NCBI GenBank assembly: GCA_963971535.1
Contig: OZ020589.1
Location: forward strand, 47,960,636 to 48,024,635
Source: Notolepis coatsorum
Taxonomy: Eukaryota > Chordata > Actinopteri > Aulopiformes > Paralepididae
Reading direction: 5' to 3'
DNA: 64,000 bases
Position numbers and translations under genes: made by a program
Part shown: piece by piece, positions 1 through 12,267 of the stretch
How the letters are laid out: each line of letters starts with the position of its first letter
How positions within the stretch are numbered: the stretch's first letter is position 1
Notes under the pieces: model-generated
Databases searched by the model: none
What the model was told of the DNA's origin: nothing
The model's input: only the letters and a program-made list of their open reading frames with translations

Positions 1-430
1 AAGGAACAAGGAAAAAAAGGTCACTTTAAGGAAAGAACTGTTGTGGTTCTTGTATAGTTTAGAAATAGCAAGTATAGCATAAGGATATAGAGTAAACTGT
101 ATATTGTATAGTAGTGTACATAGGACTCGGTGCCTTAATTTGTAGCTAATAATAATTATAATTGTTAGACTAGAAGTCTTTATTTGTCATGCAGTTTTTA
201 ACACACGCACGCGAGATGGGCGACCCACAGGAACACACACACATGCACTGAGTCGCCGATGAAATGTCTCTCTGCACTTTTCCCATCCCGTTGTCCTTCC
301 CCCCATGGGCAGCCGGGAGCAGATAGGGCGTCAACGTGAGCCGCGCCCCGGGGACTAATCCAAGTGCTCCTGTCCGTCTTCGTCAAGGATGCCACAGCGT
401 TAGCGATCTGTTGTGTATGTTTTTCCATTG
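1..430. other. suz12 intron, no recognised feature
   Basis: AT-rich sequence with no coding signal. It lies upstream of the first suz12 exon in the window, so it is intronic. Confidence 0.6.
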
Positions 431-435
431 GGTTT

Positions 436-617
436 TATCTTATCGGGGGGGAAACCCTTGCGAGCACGGGGAGAACATGCAAACTCCACACAGAAAGGCC
501 TGGGAGATACCCCACCTGAGTACCTGGCATCATGGAAACCTGGTCCCCAAGCGGGAATCGAACCCTGGACCTTCTTGCTGTGAGGCGACAGTGTTAACCA
601 CTACACCACCGTGCCGC
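436..617 (-). mobile_element. tRNA-derived SINE-like fragment
   Basis: On the - strand it reads tggtgtagtggttaacac and ggttcgattcc, which look like pol III A and B boxes of a tRNA. Then come pieces common in fish repeats (agtttgcatgttctcc). Confidence 0.6.
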
Positions 618-619
618 TA

Positions 620-783
620 ACATTGTATTGCATTTATCTCGGGACTTTAACATGTCTATTTTATTATCTTCTACTTATTTTATTTACTATTGTATTATTG
701 CACAATCTAAGTGGGCATGGCCACCTGAATTTCACTGTATGCCCTGGTATGTATGTGACAAATAAACCTCTTTAATCTCTTCT
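620..783 (+). mobile_element. LINE 3' tail next to suz12 acceptor
   Basis: The end of a non-LTR element: tgggcatggccacctgaatttcactg...gtatgtgacaaataaac. A related tail is at 46305-46385. It stops about eight bases short of the suz12 acceptor, so the pyrimidine tract is partly repeat-derived. Confidence 0.55.
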
Positions 784-791
784 ACTCGTAG

Positions 792-950
<159 letters not shown>

Positions 951-1046
951 TAAAAGACCTCTCCTGTTTCAAGACACTGCTCCTATGAAGACGACCATGG
1001 TTAATTAACAGTTAATTCACTTTGAATGTGTTTATTGATAAGAAAT

Positions 1047-1985
1047 GTAACACATTCACGGCCATTCGATTTCCCCATCTAGCTATAGCTGTGCCAGCTT
1101 TCCATTACACACTTTCACTGTGCGTCACGTTTGTAGAGCTAAATCTATATTTTATATTATAGCTATGGATACAATATCATGGTCATTTGACAGTAAGAAC
1201 CTTCAGTTCAAGATGCAAAAAAGAAAAAATGTCCATCCATACATTCCCGTTTTATACCGTGGTGAATATGAGTGTTATTTCGGAATGATCGGGGCTAATT
1301 CCTGGGAGGCTATTTATAAGCCGCAACGTGTATGATACCAAATCCATTGGCGTTTTGTCCCTACACACACTACAATTAAAAAATCAAATGCATATTATAG
1401 GTATTATGTTTCATCATGAATGCATGAAAGGGGGGGGGGGTCGTTTCTGATTAATTGATTGCCAATAACGGCATTCGTTATTACCACAACATACGCTGAT
1501 CAGGGCGATGGCTATGAAAACAAGGCACAATCAAGCTGAAATTGACGTCAAATTGTTCTTACCTGTGGCCGGTGGGATTCCAAAAAGAATATTCCAATTA
1601 TTTGATTGCCATCTGGTAGATCATATGTCCATTTGGCCCACGACATAACCCACCACAGCATAATGGGTTCGTTGGTCCCGAAAACGATTCAATGCGATCG
1701 GGTGAAGCCCTAGGCAGTTCAGGTTAGTAAAAAAGAGCGCCCGGAGCGTTTAGCGTGTGGCACCGGGTCTGGAACAGGGGTTACTGCATTCTCGATACAG
1801 CGCTACTAGCAGGATCTGGCCGGTACTGCACCTTCGGAGTCCAGGTATGGCTTTTACAGGCAACAAACGGCTTGCTGACATTGAATAGGGTATTAAAATC
1901 GAATAAAAGGGATAAAGAAATGTTTGGCCGTTAACCGCTGGCTCCCAATAACGTATATATACGTGGTTGGCCGGGAATGTGTTAA
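1047..1985. mobile_element. piggyBac-like MITE
   Basis: Ends are taacacattcacggcc and ggccgggaatgtgttaa, an imperfect inverted repeat. The right end keeps TTAA; the left is GTAA. No transposase frame is present. Related to 5700-6381 (shared acgtatatatacgtgg near the right end) and to the foldback element near 62-64 kb. Confidence 0.6.
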
Positions 1986-3234
1986 TGGATGGAAATAGTT
2001 TGAAGATAGTTTCAGGGTTCGTACGAGTGCTGGAAATCCTTGAAAATGCTTGTATTTCAATGTGCTGTTTTCAAGGTTTTAAATGTGCTTGAATTGTGTA
2101 TAAAGTGCTGGAAAGTGATTGAAATTGTAATTGCACTTTATACTTTCATAATAAATCGCTATCTGACTGAATAGTTTGGTTTTTAGACAAAGAAATTAAA
2201 TAACTCGGAGCAACTCGAGCGAGCCTATTTTGCGTTCGCCTTTCACGCAAAATGTGTCTGGGCTCGACCCGTAGTTTTTTTTTTTTTTTTTTTTTTACCT
2301 GTGCCATCTGAGAACAGTGCGCGCGGGAGGCTCTCGTTTTAATGAGCTCTGGCTTGGAGATATAAAATATAAGCTGTTTTTGTCTAGATTTAGTCGCAGA
2401 AAACTGATGATTTTTGTCTAGTTTTCGCTAATGAAAAACTATTGTAAATAATGCAATTCTATTAAGTATAAATAAAGAGGATGGCTAGGCTAATATAAAT
2501 AGCCTGGGAGTCGGGACCTATATCCCAGACACAGACTTGCTCTCTTTCATCTGTGTACACCCACTACTATCAACATTACACATGGATACAACAAGGACAA
2601 GACCACTTTCACTTAAAAAGGTAATGTTGGTATGAAAAGAAAAGAAACAGACGAGTGCTAACACTGCGATTGACCCTGCTATAAGTTGTTATGAATCCCT
2701 TTAGCGCTTGAAGTGCACTAAAACATCGTAATGATTTTTTATTTTTCATATAATGTTGGGTACATGCTCGGTAGAGTTAGAACGCTCCCAGTCTTAGGGG
2801 CTGTGATATTTTGTTACCACACTTTATGCACCTAGAAGTGCGGTGGCAGGTTCGCTAAGCTAATGTTGTTAGCCGAATGCTCTGATGGGGGCCGCCATTT
2901 TAAGTTAAAATGACGTCAGCGATCTACGGTACGACTGGAGGGACAAAAGGGAATGTGTGTGAAATTTGTACAGTAGGTCCCAGACTCCCAGTGAGAATTG
3001 CAATCAGTGTGTACTGTGTATTTACACTATCCTAATGTTGCTTTGTTGGTTAAAAAACAAATAAGCAATTTAAATCAGAATATGTTCCATTCCATGTCTG
3101 ACTATTTCTGAATCTATTGACCATTTTAAGGAATGTTTGGTTACTATTGGGCTTCTAGCCTTCTACTGAACTTATTGTGAATCAGCTGATAGGGTTTTGG
3201 CTAGACTATACGTTATTTTTATAACGGAACATTT

Positions 3235-3490
3235 ACGCAGACTGGTGTGGAACTGGTGTGGAGCAGTTGTAGTCTGGAACGCAGTAACGTACTGTATATC
3301 TGTATGTCATGTATGTCATAAATGTCACTATGAACCAAAATGGGGGACCCTGATGTAAACAAGATGAAAGTCTTTCTCTGGTCTGCATCCCCTTAACAAT
3401 TGTGTGTATTGAGCTGTACTGTATTGTAACATTATTATCCATGTAATTACTGTAAAGTTCACGTTAGCTGTTAGATTGCATATTCCATAA
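3235..3490 (+). mobile_element. LINE 3' tail, plus-oriented
   Basis: The reverse of the tail at 3525-3790 (gtctgcatccccttaacaat, gagctgtactgtattgta). With that copy it forms an inverted pair. Confidence 0.55.
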
Positions 3491-3524
3491 ATTAACATGC
3501 TAAAATTGGCCTGGCTCGTCACGT

Positions 3525-3790
3525 TTGATTGATTGATTGAAAACTTTATTAACAGATTGCAGAATGGGTACAATACAGTACGGCTCAATACACACAATTG
3601 TTAAGGGGATGCAGACCAGAGAAATACTTTCGTCTTGTTTACATCAGGGTCCCCCATTTTCAATTCATAGTGACATTTATAGCATACACGACATACAGAT
3701 ATACAGTATGTTACTGCATAACACATCGGCTCAGCCAGGTTATACCGGTATATAATGCCAAGTCTACATCATTTTGGTTGTTTATAGCAC
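3525..3790 (-). mobile_element. LINE 3' tail, minus-oriented
   Basis: Starts tgattgattgattgaaaac and has gcagaatgggtacaatacag, the same 3' end as the LINE at 30297-34029 and its copies at 29398, 34590, 42508 and 51264. Confidence 0.65.
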
Positions 3791-4187
3791 AATAACATCT
3801 GATTTAATGTGATGGAAGAAGTGAAATAATCATTTTGAGTAAATATTTAATTTACCACAGCTGCATAAGATGCTGGAAAATCTTGAAAATTCACCTTGAA
3901 AATGCTTGAAAAGTGCTTGCATTTTGCCTTGGAAAAGGTGTACAAACCCTGTAGTTTTGTCCTGTGGTGGTTCAGTTTACATACGGGTGTGTAGTATGAA
4001 TTTTTTATTTAAAAACATTTGGAGGAACAGGAATTTGCATACATGAACTGTTGCCAAGAGGAAATTACCCAAAAACCAACTTGTTTCATTCATGCTGTAT
4101 TGGGGTATTATGCAGAACCGAGATGCCACACTCCACTCACTATGATTATTAAAACATCTTTCCTCTCTCATCTCCCTTATCTCCTGA

Positions 4188-4589
<402 letters not shown>

Positions 4590-4681
4590 TAACAGTTTTG
4601 CTGTGTTTGTATAAAGTGAGGTCATCTCCATTCGAAAATGTCCTGTATATTTGATGCCAATACACAGCTTTGTGGTGCCTG

Positions 4682-4745
4682 TTAACACTAGCACAGCCGA
4701 CAAGGGGTCAAATGAAAAGTACCCGTTTTATCTGGCACGGTTTCT
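4682..4745. mobile_element. Left end of a TTAA (piggyBac-like) element
   Basis: ttaacactagcacagcc here matches, inverted, the stretch ending near 17085 (ggctgtgctagt-cttaa). The two ends may belong to one element split by later insertions. Confidence 0.4.
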
Positions 4746-4825
4746 GAAATTCAGGAAAATGTAATTGGAACGTTATTCCACATATGGGCCGTTGGAACAG
4801 ATGAAAGTCACAGCACTTTGCGAGC

Positions 4826-5040
4826 GTCTAGGGCAGGGGTGGCCAACCCGTGGCTCGCGAGCCGCATGTGGCTCTTTGCCCGCCAATGTGTGGCTCTTCG
4901 ATAAAGGGAAGTGGAACATGGAACAGCCTTCCGGTCCCCTTAACACTTTGGCGACCACAGTCTTGCGGCGATTTATGCCTCAGAGGACAGAGGTTTGTTT
5001 ACAAACCGATGTACTTTCTAAGAGCTATATATATAATTTA
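4826..5040 (+). mobile_element. hAT-type fragment
   Basis: Begins caggggtggccaacccgtgg, a terminus typical of hAT (Charlie-like) repeats. The other end was not found, and the fragment is cut by the SINE at 5058. Confidence 0.4.
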
Positions 5041-5057
5041 TAGTATTGCTATCTGTC

Positions 5058-5532
5058 CATTTTTTTTTTTTTTTATCCACTTTTTCTCCCATTTTTCTAT
5101 ATTTTCTCCCATCCCAATTTCGTATCATCCAATTCAACCCTCCCCTGTCACGGACGCTGTTTCTTGCCTCCCACAAGCCGGCTGCAATGTGGACTAAGTC
5201 ATACATAGCACAAGTCCCCTCCGGTACTTGAGGTAACAGCAGTCGCATCTTTTCACCTGCGCAGCTCGATCTCTCAGTGGCGAGGAGTAATGCGTGGGAG
5301 GCTCACGCTGCCCCCGACACTTCCTGATTCTACTGCGCAGGCGCACCAACCGACCTGTAGGAGTCGCTGTCCACAACGCCCGATCCCCACCCATCAGTTT
5401 CCCACCCCCTAATACGGCCAATGTGTATTAGTACGGACGACCAGCTAAACTGAAAGCAAACGAGCCTGACGAGCCCAGCGTCTCCAGCATTTCGTGGCGA
5501 GTGCCTTGCCCACTACGCCACGTAGCCGCCCT
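5058..5532 (-). mobile_element. Long tRNA-derived SINE, family 1
   Basis: On the - strand a tRNA-like head (ggcgtagtgggcaaggc as A box; a B-box-like segment near 5465-5490 is damaged) leads to a poly(A) end. Flanked by a 13-base target duplication ctatctgtccatt. About 480 bases. The same family is at 38085 and 39878. Confidence 0.8.
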
Positions 5533-5699
5533 TACTATCTGTCCATTCTCATTGTCACTTGAGTGCATAAACCGTGCCTTCATAATGGCTTAAAGAAAAT
5601 AAAAATCCATCGGTTGGTTGTAATTTTATAGCGTCGTGAATATAAGGTTTATCGCGCTTTTTTGTCTCGTCTTTTTTCCAGGAAGATAGATAATAGGCT

Positions 5700-6381
5700 A
5701 AACGTTGGCGCCGTTATATCAAACGCCATTTCTGCTGTATATATACGAATGAAATAAAACAAACTGCGTAGCATCCGGACTATTACAGAGCATCTATGGA
5801 TGAAATGGGGGCGGCGGGGAACGCCGATTAGTATTATTGATTAGCAATACAGTGTGCGTTCAGGTAGCCAATGTCAGTGATTGATCACGTTAGGTTTTAA
5901 AACAATGTCCAATCCAGCTGTAATTTGGGGGAATAGTATCCTACCGTCAGGCCATGTGATCGCCGGCAGCATTTCGTCATTAGTCATCTGAATCTGGTAG
6001 ATCGATATGTCCATTGGATAATCATAAATCCCATTATTCCAGGCTGAAATATGCGATCGGTAACGTGATCAAAGATGGAGGGTGTTCGTTTGGAATCGAG
6101 GCTCATATGATCCGCCCACAGACGGTGAAAATAAATTTTATTTCAAATGCCCTCAATGATACTGCAGTGGAGCGATGGCGCCCCTAAGCGGATCTGGCCG
6201 GTATTGCATGTTTCGAAAATCAAATATGTGGGTAGGTCATGCATCTCGATCGCGGACGTTAATAGCGTTATAAATATGGAATAAAACAATAACAACTTGC
6301 CACGGCTATATACGTGGCTCTGGTCCACAACGCATGGCACCGAAACACGTATATATACGTGGCCGGTCCTTAAAGTGTTAA
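5700..6381. mobile_element. piggyBac-like MITE, left end unclear
   Basis: The right end acgtatatatacgtggccgg...agtgttaa matches the right end of the element at 1047-1985, and internal blocks (tctggtagatc-atatgtcca) are shared. No clear left terminus was found. Confidence 0.45.
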
Positions 6382-6697
6382 GGGAATGTACCACCCTGTC
6401 CACCTTTAGGGGCCAACTCAGGAAATGGCTGTTAGACAGCCAAATATGCACTCATTAGGGATGTTAGTGATGTTGTACTGACTGAATGTCATGTTAGTGT
6501 GGTCATGTCAGTGATGTCAGTTTTTATGAATGAACATTTTTTTTGTTCCCCCCCCCCCCCCCCCCGTTTTGTGTTTGTTTAATGTTAGGACTACGGGTGG
6601 AAATTAGCCCTGTGCTATTCCCGGCATATTTACATCCTTATCATGCTGTGATGTTATGCATACACATGTAAATGATGTTCATTAATTTGCATTGTCC

Positions 6698-7613
6698 TTA
6701 ACACTTTCAGTGCCCAGCAGGGGGCGCACATTTAGTGCTTGAATGCCCACCATCCACTTCAATGTTAGCATTAATATCGCCTAATCTATGTTTTAAATTA
6801 TGGCTATGTGTCTAATCTGCCCGTCGCATTATCAATGACTCATTTCCAGTCAACATAGTCGAAGCGGATTGTTTTTTTATCGGTTAATTTCCGTTTTATA
6901 GCATTTTGAAAAGCCCTTGTTTTCATGGAAAAAAAAGATTCCATGATAATCGCCCTGTACTGTAATATTCTAGAACGTTGTCATTTTTCTGCCTATTTAT
7001 GAATCGTTTTCAAATAAATGCTAGATTATCGATGGTATGTGTACGTGTGCACGCTGGTGCCGCGCGCTGAAAATCGATTCTCTCAGTTCCTGATCGCTCT
7101 TACAGTCAAACAGCCATATCACATTATAGGGGAAAAGCTCTCCGTGAAAACGGGTCTGATTATCCTAAGACTGGTAAAATAGATTCCTTACCTGAGATCA
7201 GATGGTATCCAAATGGATTATTCCAATTCCTGATCGGCATTCCAAAAATCTATCCTTTTATTGAGCCCACGCGTATACTGTAAAACACATATTACACGTT
7301 GTGCTGAGGGTCCAGAATGAAGCTGATCGGCTCCGATTACATGCGCGAGAAGTAAAATATGGATTCCGGAGTTTTTTTTTTACTCATGCATTTTCATTGA
7401 GTCCAATCCAAAACGGTGCATTACCATCTGGGAGACGATAGGGGGCGCTTTTTTCACATCTGAGCGCCTGGCGGGGCTGCTGTACCAACGGTAGACTCGG
7501 TTGATGAAATATGAATTCAAAAAAAATTCAAAAAAACGAGAATTCTCGTGATGGGCATTCAACCCGCGGGCTGATAACCCGAGATATCTCGTGATGGGCA
7601 TTCAAAGTGTTAA
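6698..7613. mobile_element. piggyBac-like MITE with TTAA target
   Basis: TTAA flanks both ends. The termini cactttcagtgcc and ggcattcaaagtg are inverted. Internal sequence matches the element at 18064-18996 (ttttaaattatggctatgtg). No transposase. Confidence 0.7.
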
Positions 7614-7675
7614 TAAACAAATCTTAATCTCTTCCATCAAAAATTATAAATTTTTATTTATTTATGTATATATAT

Positions 7676-9341
7676 TGTAACTGAGGGGTACAATTCCCTG
7701 ACTGTATTGATAAGTATGGTATCATTAAACCACTACCGCTTTATTTTATTTTTATTTTTATTTATCCTTTATTTATCCAGGAATGTCCCATTGAGATACA
7801 AGATCTCTTCTTCCAGGGAGTCCTGACCAACACAGCACACAACAAGTTTCAACATAAAACAGGGCATTAAACAAAAAACATACAATTCAAATATAAATAC
7901 AGAGGGTCATTTGTGCAGTGGCAAGGAGCATAATCACATCAACAATAGCATCAGGTAAAACAGTTACATGTTTCATAAAGGGCTAATCGTAGCATACCTT
8001 TAAAAGCATTCACAGTAGGAAGTGCCTGTAGACACTTTATGTACTTTAATTACTGGCCATACAGTACACGATATATGAATATGATGAACACTTCCCACAA
8101 TGAAATCGGTTCCAGTCAAAGGTATTAATCAAGTATTTAATGGAGCAAAAGGTACATAGGATACTTTACATTATTCTTTGAATGCACTTGTAAGGCAAAG
8201 GAGTATGCGTAGGCAAATCAATAACGAATGTCCATTCTCTGGTTACGCAGGAGGTAATTATACAACCTGAATCTTAGGGAATTATATCTATGGTACACTA
8301 GTAATAGCGGGAGATACTGGAAGGGGTTCCCACTGGTTGTAAGCCAGCAAGGGGGTAGAAGATCTGTCGGTAGTAGGACGTCTGGTCAACGATGACTAGG
8401 GAGACTTCAGGTACAGAAGCCGGTGCAGTAGTCTCTTGATCCACAGACGAATACAGCTTGGTTCTCTTGTAGACTGTAGCTCTACAGTGAAGAAAGCTAG
8501 GCGGCCTCAGGCTCTCTGAGCGCCGACTCGACTTGACTCCTCTCGGGGTAAATCCAACACGTGCAGGCGTCGGCGATTATCCGCTCCATAAATCATAGGA
8601 CCAAAGCAAATATATTCCAGCCGCAAAGGCTATGTAGTCGTCGGGTAGATTAATCCAGTGTACATGTCCATACGGTTCTCGCCTAGGTCTCCTCGGGTGA
8701 AAGCGCCATGCGGTCGGCCCAGCCTGGATAAGAACTCTAGCTAATACGAGAAAGCGTTGGAGATGCTGGTCACTATAGAATTCTAACCGCACGATACACT
8801 ATACACAAATAGACTATTAAAGACTCAATAGAAATATGTCGCACTCGACGGTATAGCGCCAAACTCTGACAATTCAGTTACTAATTCGCACGCGGTCTCG
8901 ATGCTCTATTCTGAGGCCAAACAGGCCATACTTCACCGCACGTTGTATCGTGGGTGAGGCTTCAACTTATCGGTAACATGCTAAAAGGACGAAGGGGTAC
9001 GGAGGTAAGGGGCTAAAAGGCTTCTACATTCACCTGCGCCGTATTTATACGCACGGTACACAAACTAGTTCCACTCTCATTTCTGTCGCGTATCCCTGGG
9101 CAAGGTTGGGCATGTCCAGACACGTCGTGTCGGTGACTTTGAACTTGGCTCCGGGGGCCGGTCCCTGGCGCCGGTGGACCGCTGTCCAATAGGAGAATGA
9201 AATATTATGGGCTGGACTAAAGGGATATTCCGTGTATATGTACAAGGAATATACAAGGGATATCAAACGATATACAAATACTATGCAATATATATCAATA
9301 AATAAATATATATATTCGGTTTAATCTGATCCTTCGTAACA
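7676..9341 (-). repeat. BEL/Pao 3' LTR carrying an insertion
   Basis: The same 1370-base LTR plus about 296 extra bases at 7741-8036. It begins tgtaactgagggg after tatat and ends gtaaca. Confidence 0.93.
7741..8036 (-). mobile_element. Short retroelement insertion in the 3' LTR
   Basis: Present only in this LTR copy. It starts with a T/A-rich tract (ttttatttttatttttattt), then ccaggaatgtcccattgag, and is flanked by cttta on both sides. This fits a truncated LINE 3' end on the - strand. Confidence 0.65.
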
Positions 9342-9365
9342 GCCGCCCCCTAATTAGTCCCACCT
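9342..9365 (-). other. Probable polypurine tract
   Basis: On the - strand a purine-rich run (taattagggggcggc) abuts the 3' LTR, where the plus-strand DNA primer is expected. Confidence 0.5.
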
Positions 9366-9434
9366 AATTAGCTAAGCAGAGACAGATTAACCGCACTGTC
9401 CACTACTCAATGTCTGCTGTGAGGGTCAGTCAGT

Positions 9435-10100
9435 TCACAAAGTCATGGGGTCATGGTCGTCATCGATAGTATCGGGGAGCCTTGGCAGTTCTATTAGCCT
9501 CGCCACGGGTCGGGTGTAGGTCCGCCCTTGGACGAGCACTTCAGCTGCTCGGACCTTTCCGTCTGCACCGGTGATCACTTTGCTTACGCGGCCAGCCGGC
9601 CACATAGCTCGGGGTAGTGACTGGTCGATAATCATGACGACTGTTCCTTCTGTCAAATTGTCTCTCTCTTTTACCCATTTCTGGCGGGTCTGTAGAGACG
9701 GTAGGTAGTGGAGTAGGAAGCTGTTCCAAAACTTGTCAGCCAATACTTTACTGTACCTCCACATTCTTCGACCGTTCGCTTCTTCAGGCCTGTACATTGT
9801 CTGGGGTAGCGCGGGGTCCAGCCGCCCCATCAAGAGTGTGTTGGGGGTGACTGGGTCGACATCTGCTACATCACTTGAGACGTAACCGAGGGGCTTTGAG
9901 TTCAATACTCCCTCGATCTCCGTGAGGACTGTCATTACGACTTCTTCCGCCACGGTCTGGGCCCCAAGCACGGCGTACAGGGCTGTCTTTATTGAACGTA
10001 CTTCTCGTTCCCAAGTTCCACCGAAGTGAGGTGCGTTCGGGGGATTAAACTGGAAGTCAATCTGGGATGGAGCGAGGTGGGTCTTAAGTTCTGGGCCCAT
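9435..10100 (-). CDS. BEL/Pao integrase C-terminal part
   Basis: Continues the integrase in another frame: FNPPNAPHFGGTWEREVRSI holds the catalytic Glu of the D,D-35-E set, and the DUF5641-like C-terminal region follows (VKERDNLTEGTVVMI, LPRAMWPAGRV). It overlaps the upstream frame by 17 bases, showing a frameshift rather than a separate gene. Confidence 0.85.
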   Translation of the reverse strand: MGPELKTHLAPSQIDFQFNPPNAPHFGGTWEREVRSIKTALYAVLGAQTVAEEVVMTVLTEIEGVLNSKPLGYVSSDVADVDPVTPNTLLMGRLDPALPQTMYRPEEANGRRMWRYSKVLADKFWNSFLLHYLPSLQTRQKWVKERDNLTEGTVVMIIDQSLPRAMWPAGRVSKVITGADGKVRAAEVLVQGRTYTRPVARLIELPRLPDTIDDDHDPMTL

Positions 10101-12267
10101 AGCTTGGAAGCTCTCTTTCTCCGCCTTTGAAGTTTGTCCCGTGATCAGACAACAATATAGACGGTTTGCCTTTCCGCGATGTGAATCTTCGGAAGGCCAT
10201 AAGGAATGAGTCTGTGCTCATGGTTGGAAGGAGTTCTATATGTATCGCTCGGGTGGTCATGCATTTGAATACAATACCCCACCGCTTCTCGGTTCCTCTT
10301 CCTTTCTTTATATACAGCGGGCCGAAACAGTCCATACCGGTGGAGTGAAAAGGCTTGTCGCCGAGTCGGAGGCGACAGGGAGGTAGGTCAGCCATCCGGG
10401 GTATACTGGGCTGCGCTCGCCACTTACGACAGTCTAGACAGGTTCGCTGGAAGCGCCGCACTGCTTCTCTCCCTTGCAGTATCCAATAACGACGTCTGAT
10501 CTCCGCGAAGACTCTCTCTGCCCCTGCGTGGTGCACATCCTCGTCGTATTTCTTTATGATCAGCTCTGTGACCTTGTGTCGGCTGTTCAAGACTATCGGG
10601 TACTTGACGTCATCCGGTAAGTCTGGGGCTCTCCGCAGACGACCACCCACTCTGATGAGACTATGGGCGTCGCTCTCGGGTGCTAGGTGGAGCAGTCTGC
10701 TGTCTGATGGGACGGGCTTTGCTCCCTGTAGACAGTCTAGCTCATCGGGGAACGAGTCTCTCTGGGCTCGTTGTAGTAGAAGAAGTTCTGCTTCTTCGTA
10801 GTCAGCTGCTGAAATGTCAGTAGTGGGCTGAACCTCTGGGTGGTGCCACAGAAATGTCTTTAGCTGCGCACTCTCTAGGGTGAGGCAATCGTCTATGTCG
10901 GGGTCTGTGGAGACGAGTGTGTTCAATCCACAGAACACAGATTTCTTGTTTTCGGCCTCCTCTTTACTCGCCTCCCGTGGGGTGGGTGTAGGCCACTCTT
11001 CTTCCGGGAGCTTGAGAAACTCTGGTCCGTCACTGTATGGGTTGTGACGGGTGAGGTCATCCAGGGACATTCCCCGGGTGATGACGTCAGCTGGGTTGTG
11101 TTTTGTGTCCACATACCTCCAGCTTGCTACTTCTGTTAAATCTTGAATCTCTGTGACTCTGACCCCCACGAAGACCTTGTATCTGCACGAATCAGACCGG
11201 ATCCATGTGAGTACTGTCGTGGAGTCTGACCACAAGATTGTTCTTTGCACCGGAATGGTGAGTTCACGTTGGATTAACGTGGCGAGGTGCGCTCCTGCTA
11301 GGGCTGCGCAGAGCTCTAGACGCGGGATAGATTGTTGCTTTCGTGGGGCTATTCTTGAACGAGCCAGGATGAAAGCAGTATGTATTTCTCTTTCCTCCTC
11401 TCGGGCACGCAAGTAGGCCACCGAGCCGTAGGCTACTTCGGAGGCGTCGCTGAAGACGTGCAGGTCCATCTGGCACGTCTCCGGCCTCACTGTGGGTGGG
11501 AAGTAGCTGCGGCGTATGTTAACACCTGGGAGTGAGCTGAGTTCCGTCTCCCACTCTCTCCATGTGGATGCAAGGTGTTCGGGTATGGGGTCGTCCCAGC
11601 CCTGGTCCTTGTCCCATAACGCTCTTACAATCATCTTTGCCCTGGTGGTGTAAGGTAGAATACATCCCAACGGGTCATATTGTCTGGCGAGTGTTCTGTA
11701 TACACTCCGTCTGGTGGTCGGTAGTGCAGTCGACCTTCCCTGCTCCTTGGTCAGGGGTGTGTGTTTATAATGGAGCGAGTCTGTTTTGAAGCGCCAGACT
11801 AGTCCTAATGTCATTTCTTGGGCTTCTCCTGGGATGGTCGCCATCCAGGTCTCGCTGCTTGCTGCCTTGTCCTCGGGGGAGAGGCTGCGCAATACTTGCG
11901 GGTCGCTGCTGGCCCACTGCCTGAGATCAAAGCCGCCTTTGATCAGGGAGGCGCGGAGCTTGAGTAGAAGGGCCTCGGCTTCTTCTGGCGTCGAGACGCT
12001 TTGCAGACAGTTGTCCACGTAGAAACTATTTTCTACACTTTTTCGGACCTCTTCATCAGCTGCTGGGTCCTCTGCAACGTGTTTTTGCAGTGCAAACGTA
12101 GCACAGCATGGGCTGCATGTGGTTCCGAAAGGGAGGACTTCCCATTGATAGATGGCTGGTTGCTCATCCCCGATCCTCTCTCTCCATAGGAACCGCAGCA
12201 GGGGCTTGTCCTCTGGGGAGAGGCTGCGCAATACTGGGGGGTCGCGGCTGGCCCGCTCCCTGATCAA
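10084..12267 (-). CDS. BEL/Pao RT (truncated), RNase H and integrase N-part
   Basis: A 727-codon frame. It begins in a duplicated segment (RASRDPPVLRSLSPEDK, repeated as SSDPQVLRSLSPEDK about 110 codons later). It then has the RT end of the palm (LPFGTTCSPCCATFALQ, FYVDNCLQS), the A17-type region, RNase H (VFSDASEVAYG, LWSDSTTVLTWI), the integrase HHCC zinc site (VHHAGAERVF, CLDCRKW) and catalytic-core aspartates (GMDCFGP, SDHGTNF). The RT fingers and first palm motifs are missing. The frame is lost near 10106 by an apparent one-base insertion. Confidence 0.88.
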   Translation of the reverse strand: MIRERASRDPPVLRSLSPEDKPLLRFLWRERIGDEQPAIYQWEVLPFGTTCSPCCATFALQKHVAEDPAADEEVRKSVENSFYVDNCLQSVSTPEEAEALLLKLRASLIKGGFDLRQWASSDPQVLRSLSPEDKAASSETWMATIPGEAQEMTLGLVWRFKTDSLHYKHTPLTKEQGRSTALPTTRRSVYRTLARQYDPLGCILPYTTRAKMIVRALWDKDQGWDDPIPEHLASTWREWETELSSLPGVNIRRSYFPPTVRPETCQMDLHVFSDASEVAYGSVAYLRAREEEREIHTAFILARSRIAPRKQQSIPRLELCAALAGAHLATLIQRELTIPVQRTILWSDSTTVLTWIRSDSCRYKVFVGVRVTEIQDLTEVASWRYVDTKHNPADVITRGMSLDDLTRHNPYSDGPEFLKLPEEEWPTPTPREASKEEAENKKSVFCGLNTLVSTDPDIDDCLTLESAQLKTFLWHHPEVQPTTDISAADYEEAELLLLQRAQRDSFPDELDCLQGAKPVPSDSRLLHLAPESDAHSLIRVGGRLRRAPDLPDDVKYPIVLNSRHKVTELIIKKYDEDVHHAGAERVFAEIRRRYWILQGREAVRRFQRTCLDCRKWRAQPSIPRMADLPPCRLRLGDKPFHSTGMDCFGPLYIKKGRGTEKRWGIVFKCMTTRAIHIELLPTMSTDSFLMAFRRFTSRKGKPSILLSDHGTNFKGGERELPSYGPRT

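Larger units (their letters stand above)
2013..3951. mobile_element. DNA transposon relic with CAGGGTT termini
   Basis: The left end cagggttcgtacgagtgctgg and right end aaggtgtacaaaccctg are inverted, with further inverted similarity (ccttgaaaatgcttg). A tagttt is repeated at both flanks. No transposase was recognised. Two opposed LINE tails lie inside. Confidence 0.55.

Noticed and set aside
5018..5421. Small frames such as MRLLLPQVPEGTCAMYD, repeated at 38050 and 40009
   Set aside because: They are repeated frames inside the long tRNA-derived SINE family.
8577..9266. Two small frames identical to those at 16148-16837
   Set aside because: They lie in the LTRs, which do not code. Their identity reflects LTR identity.
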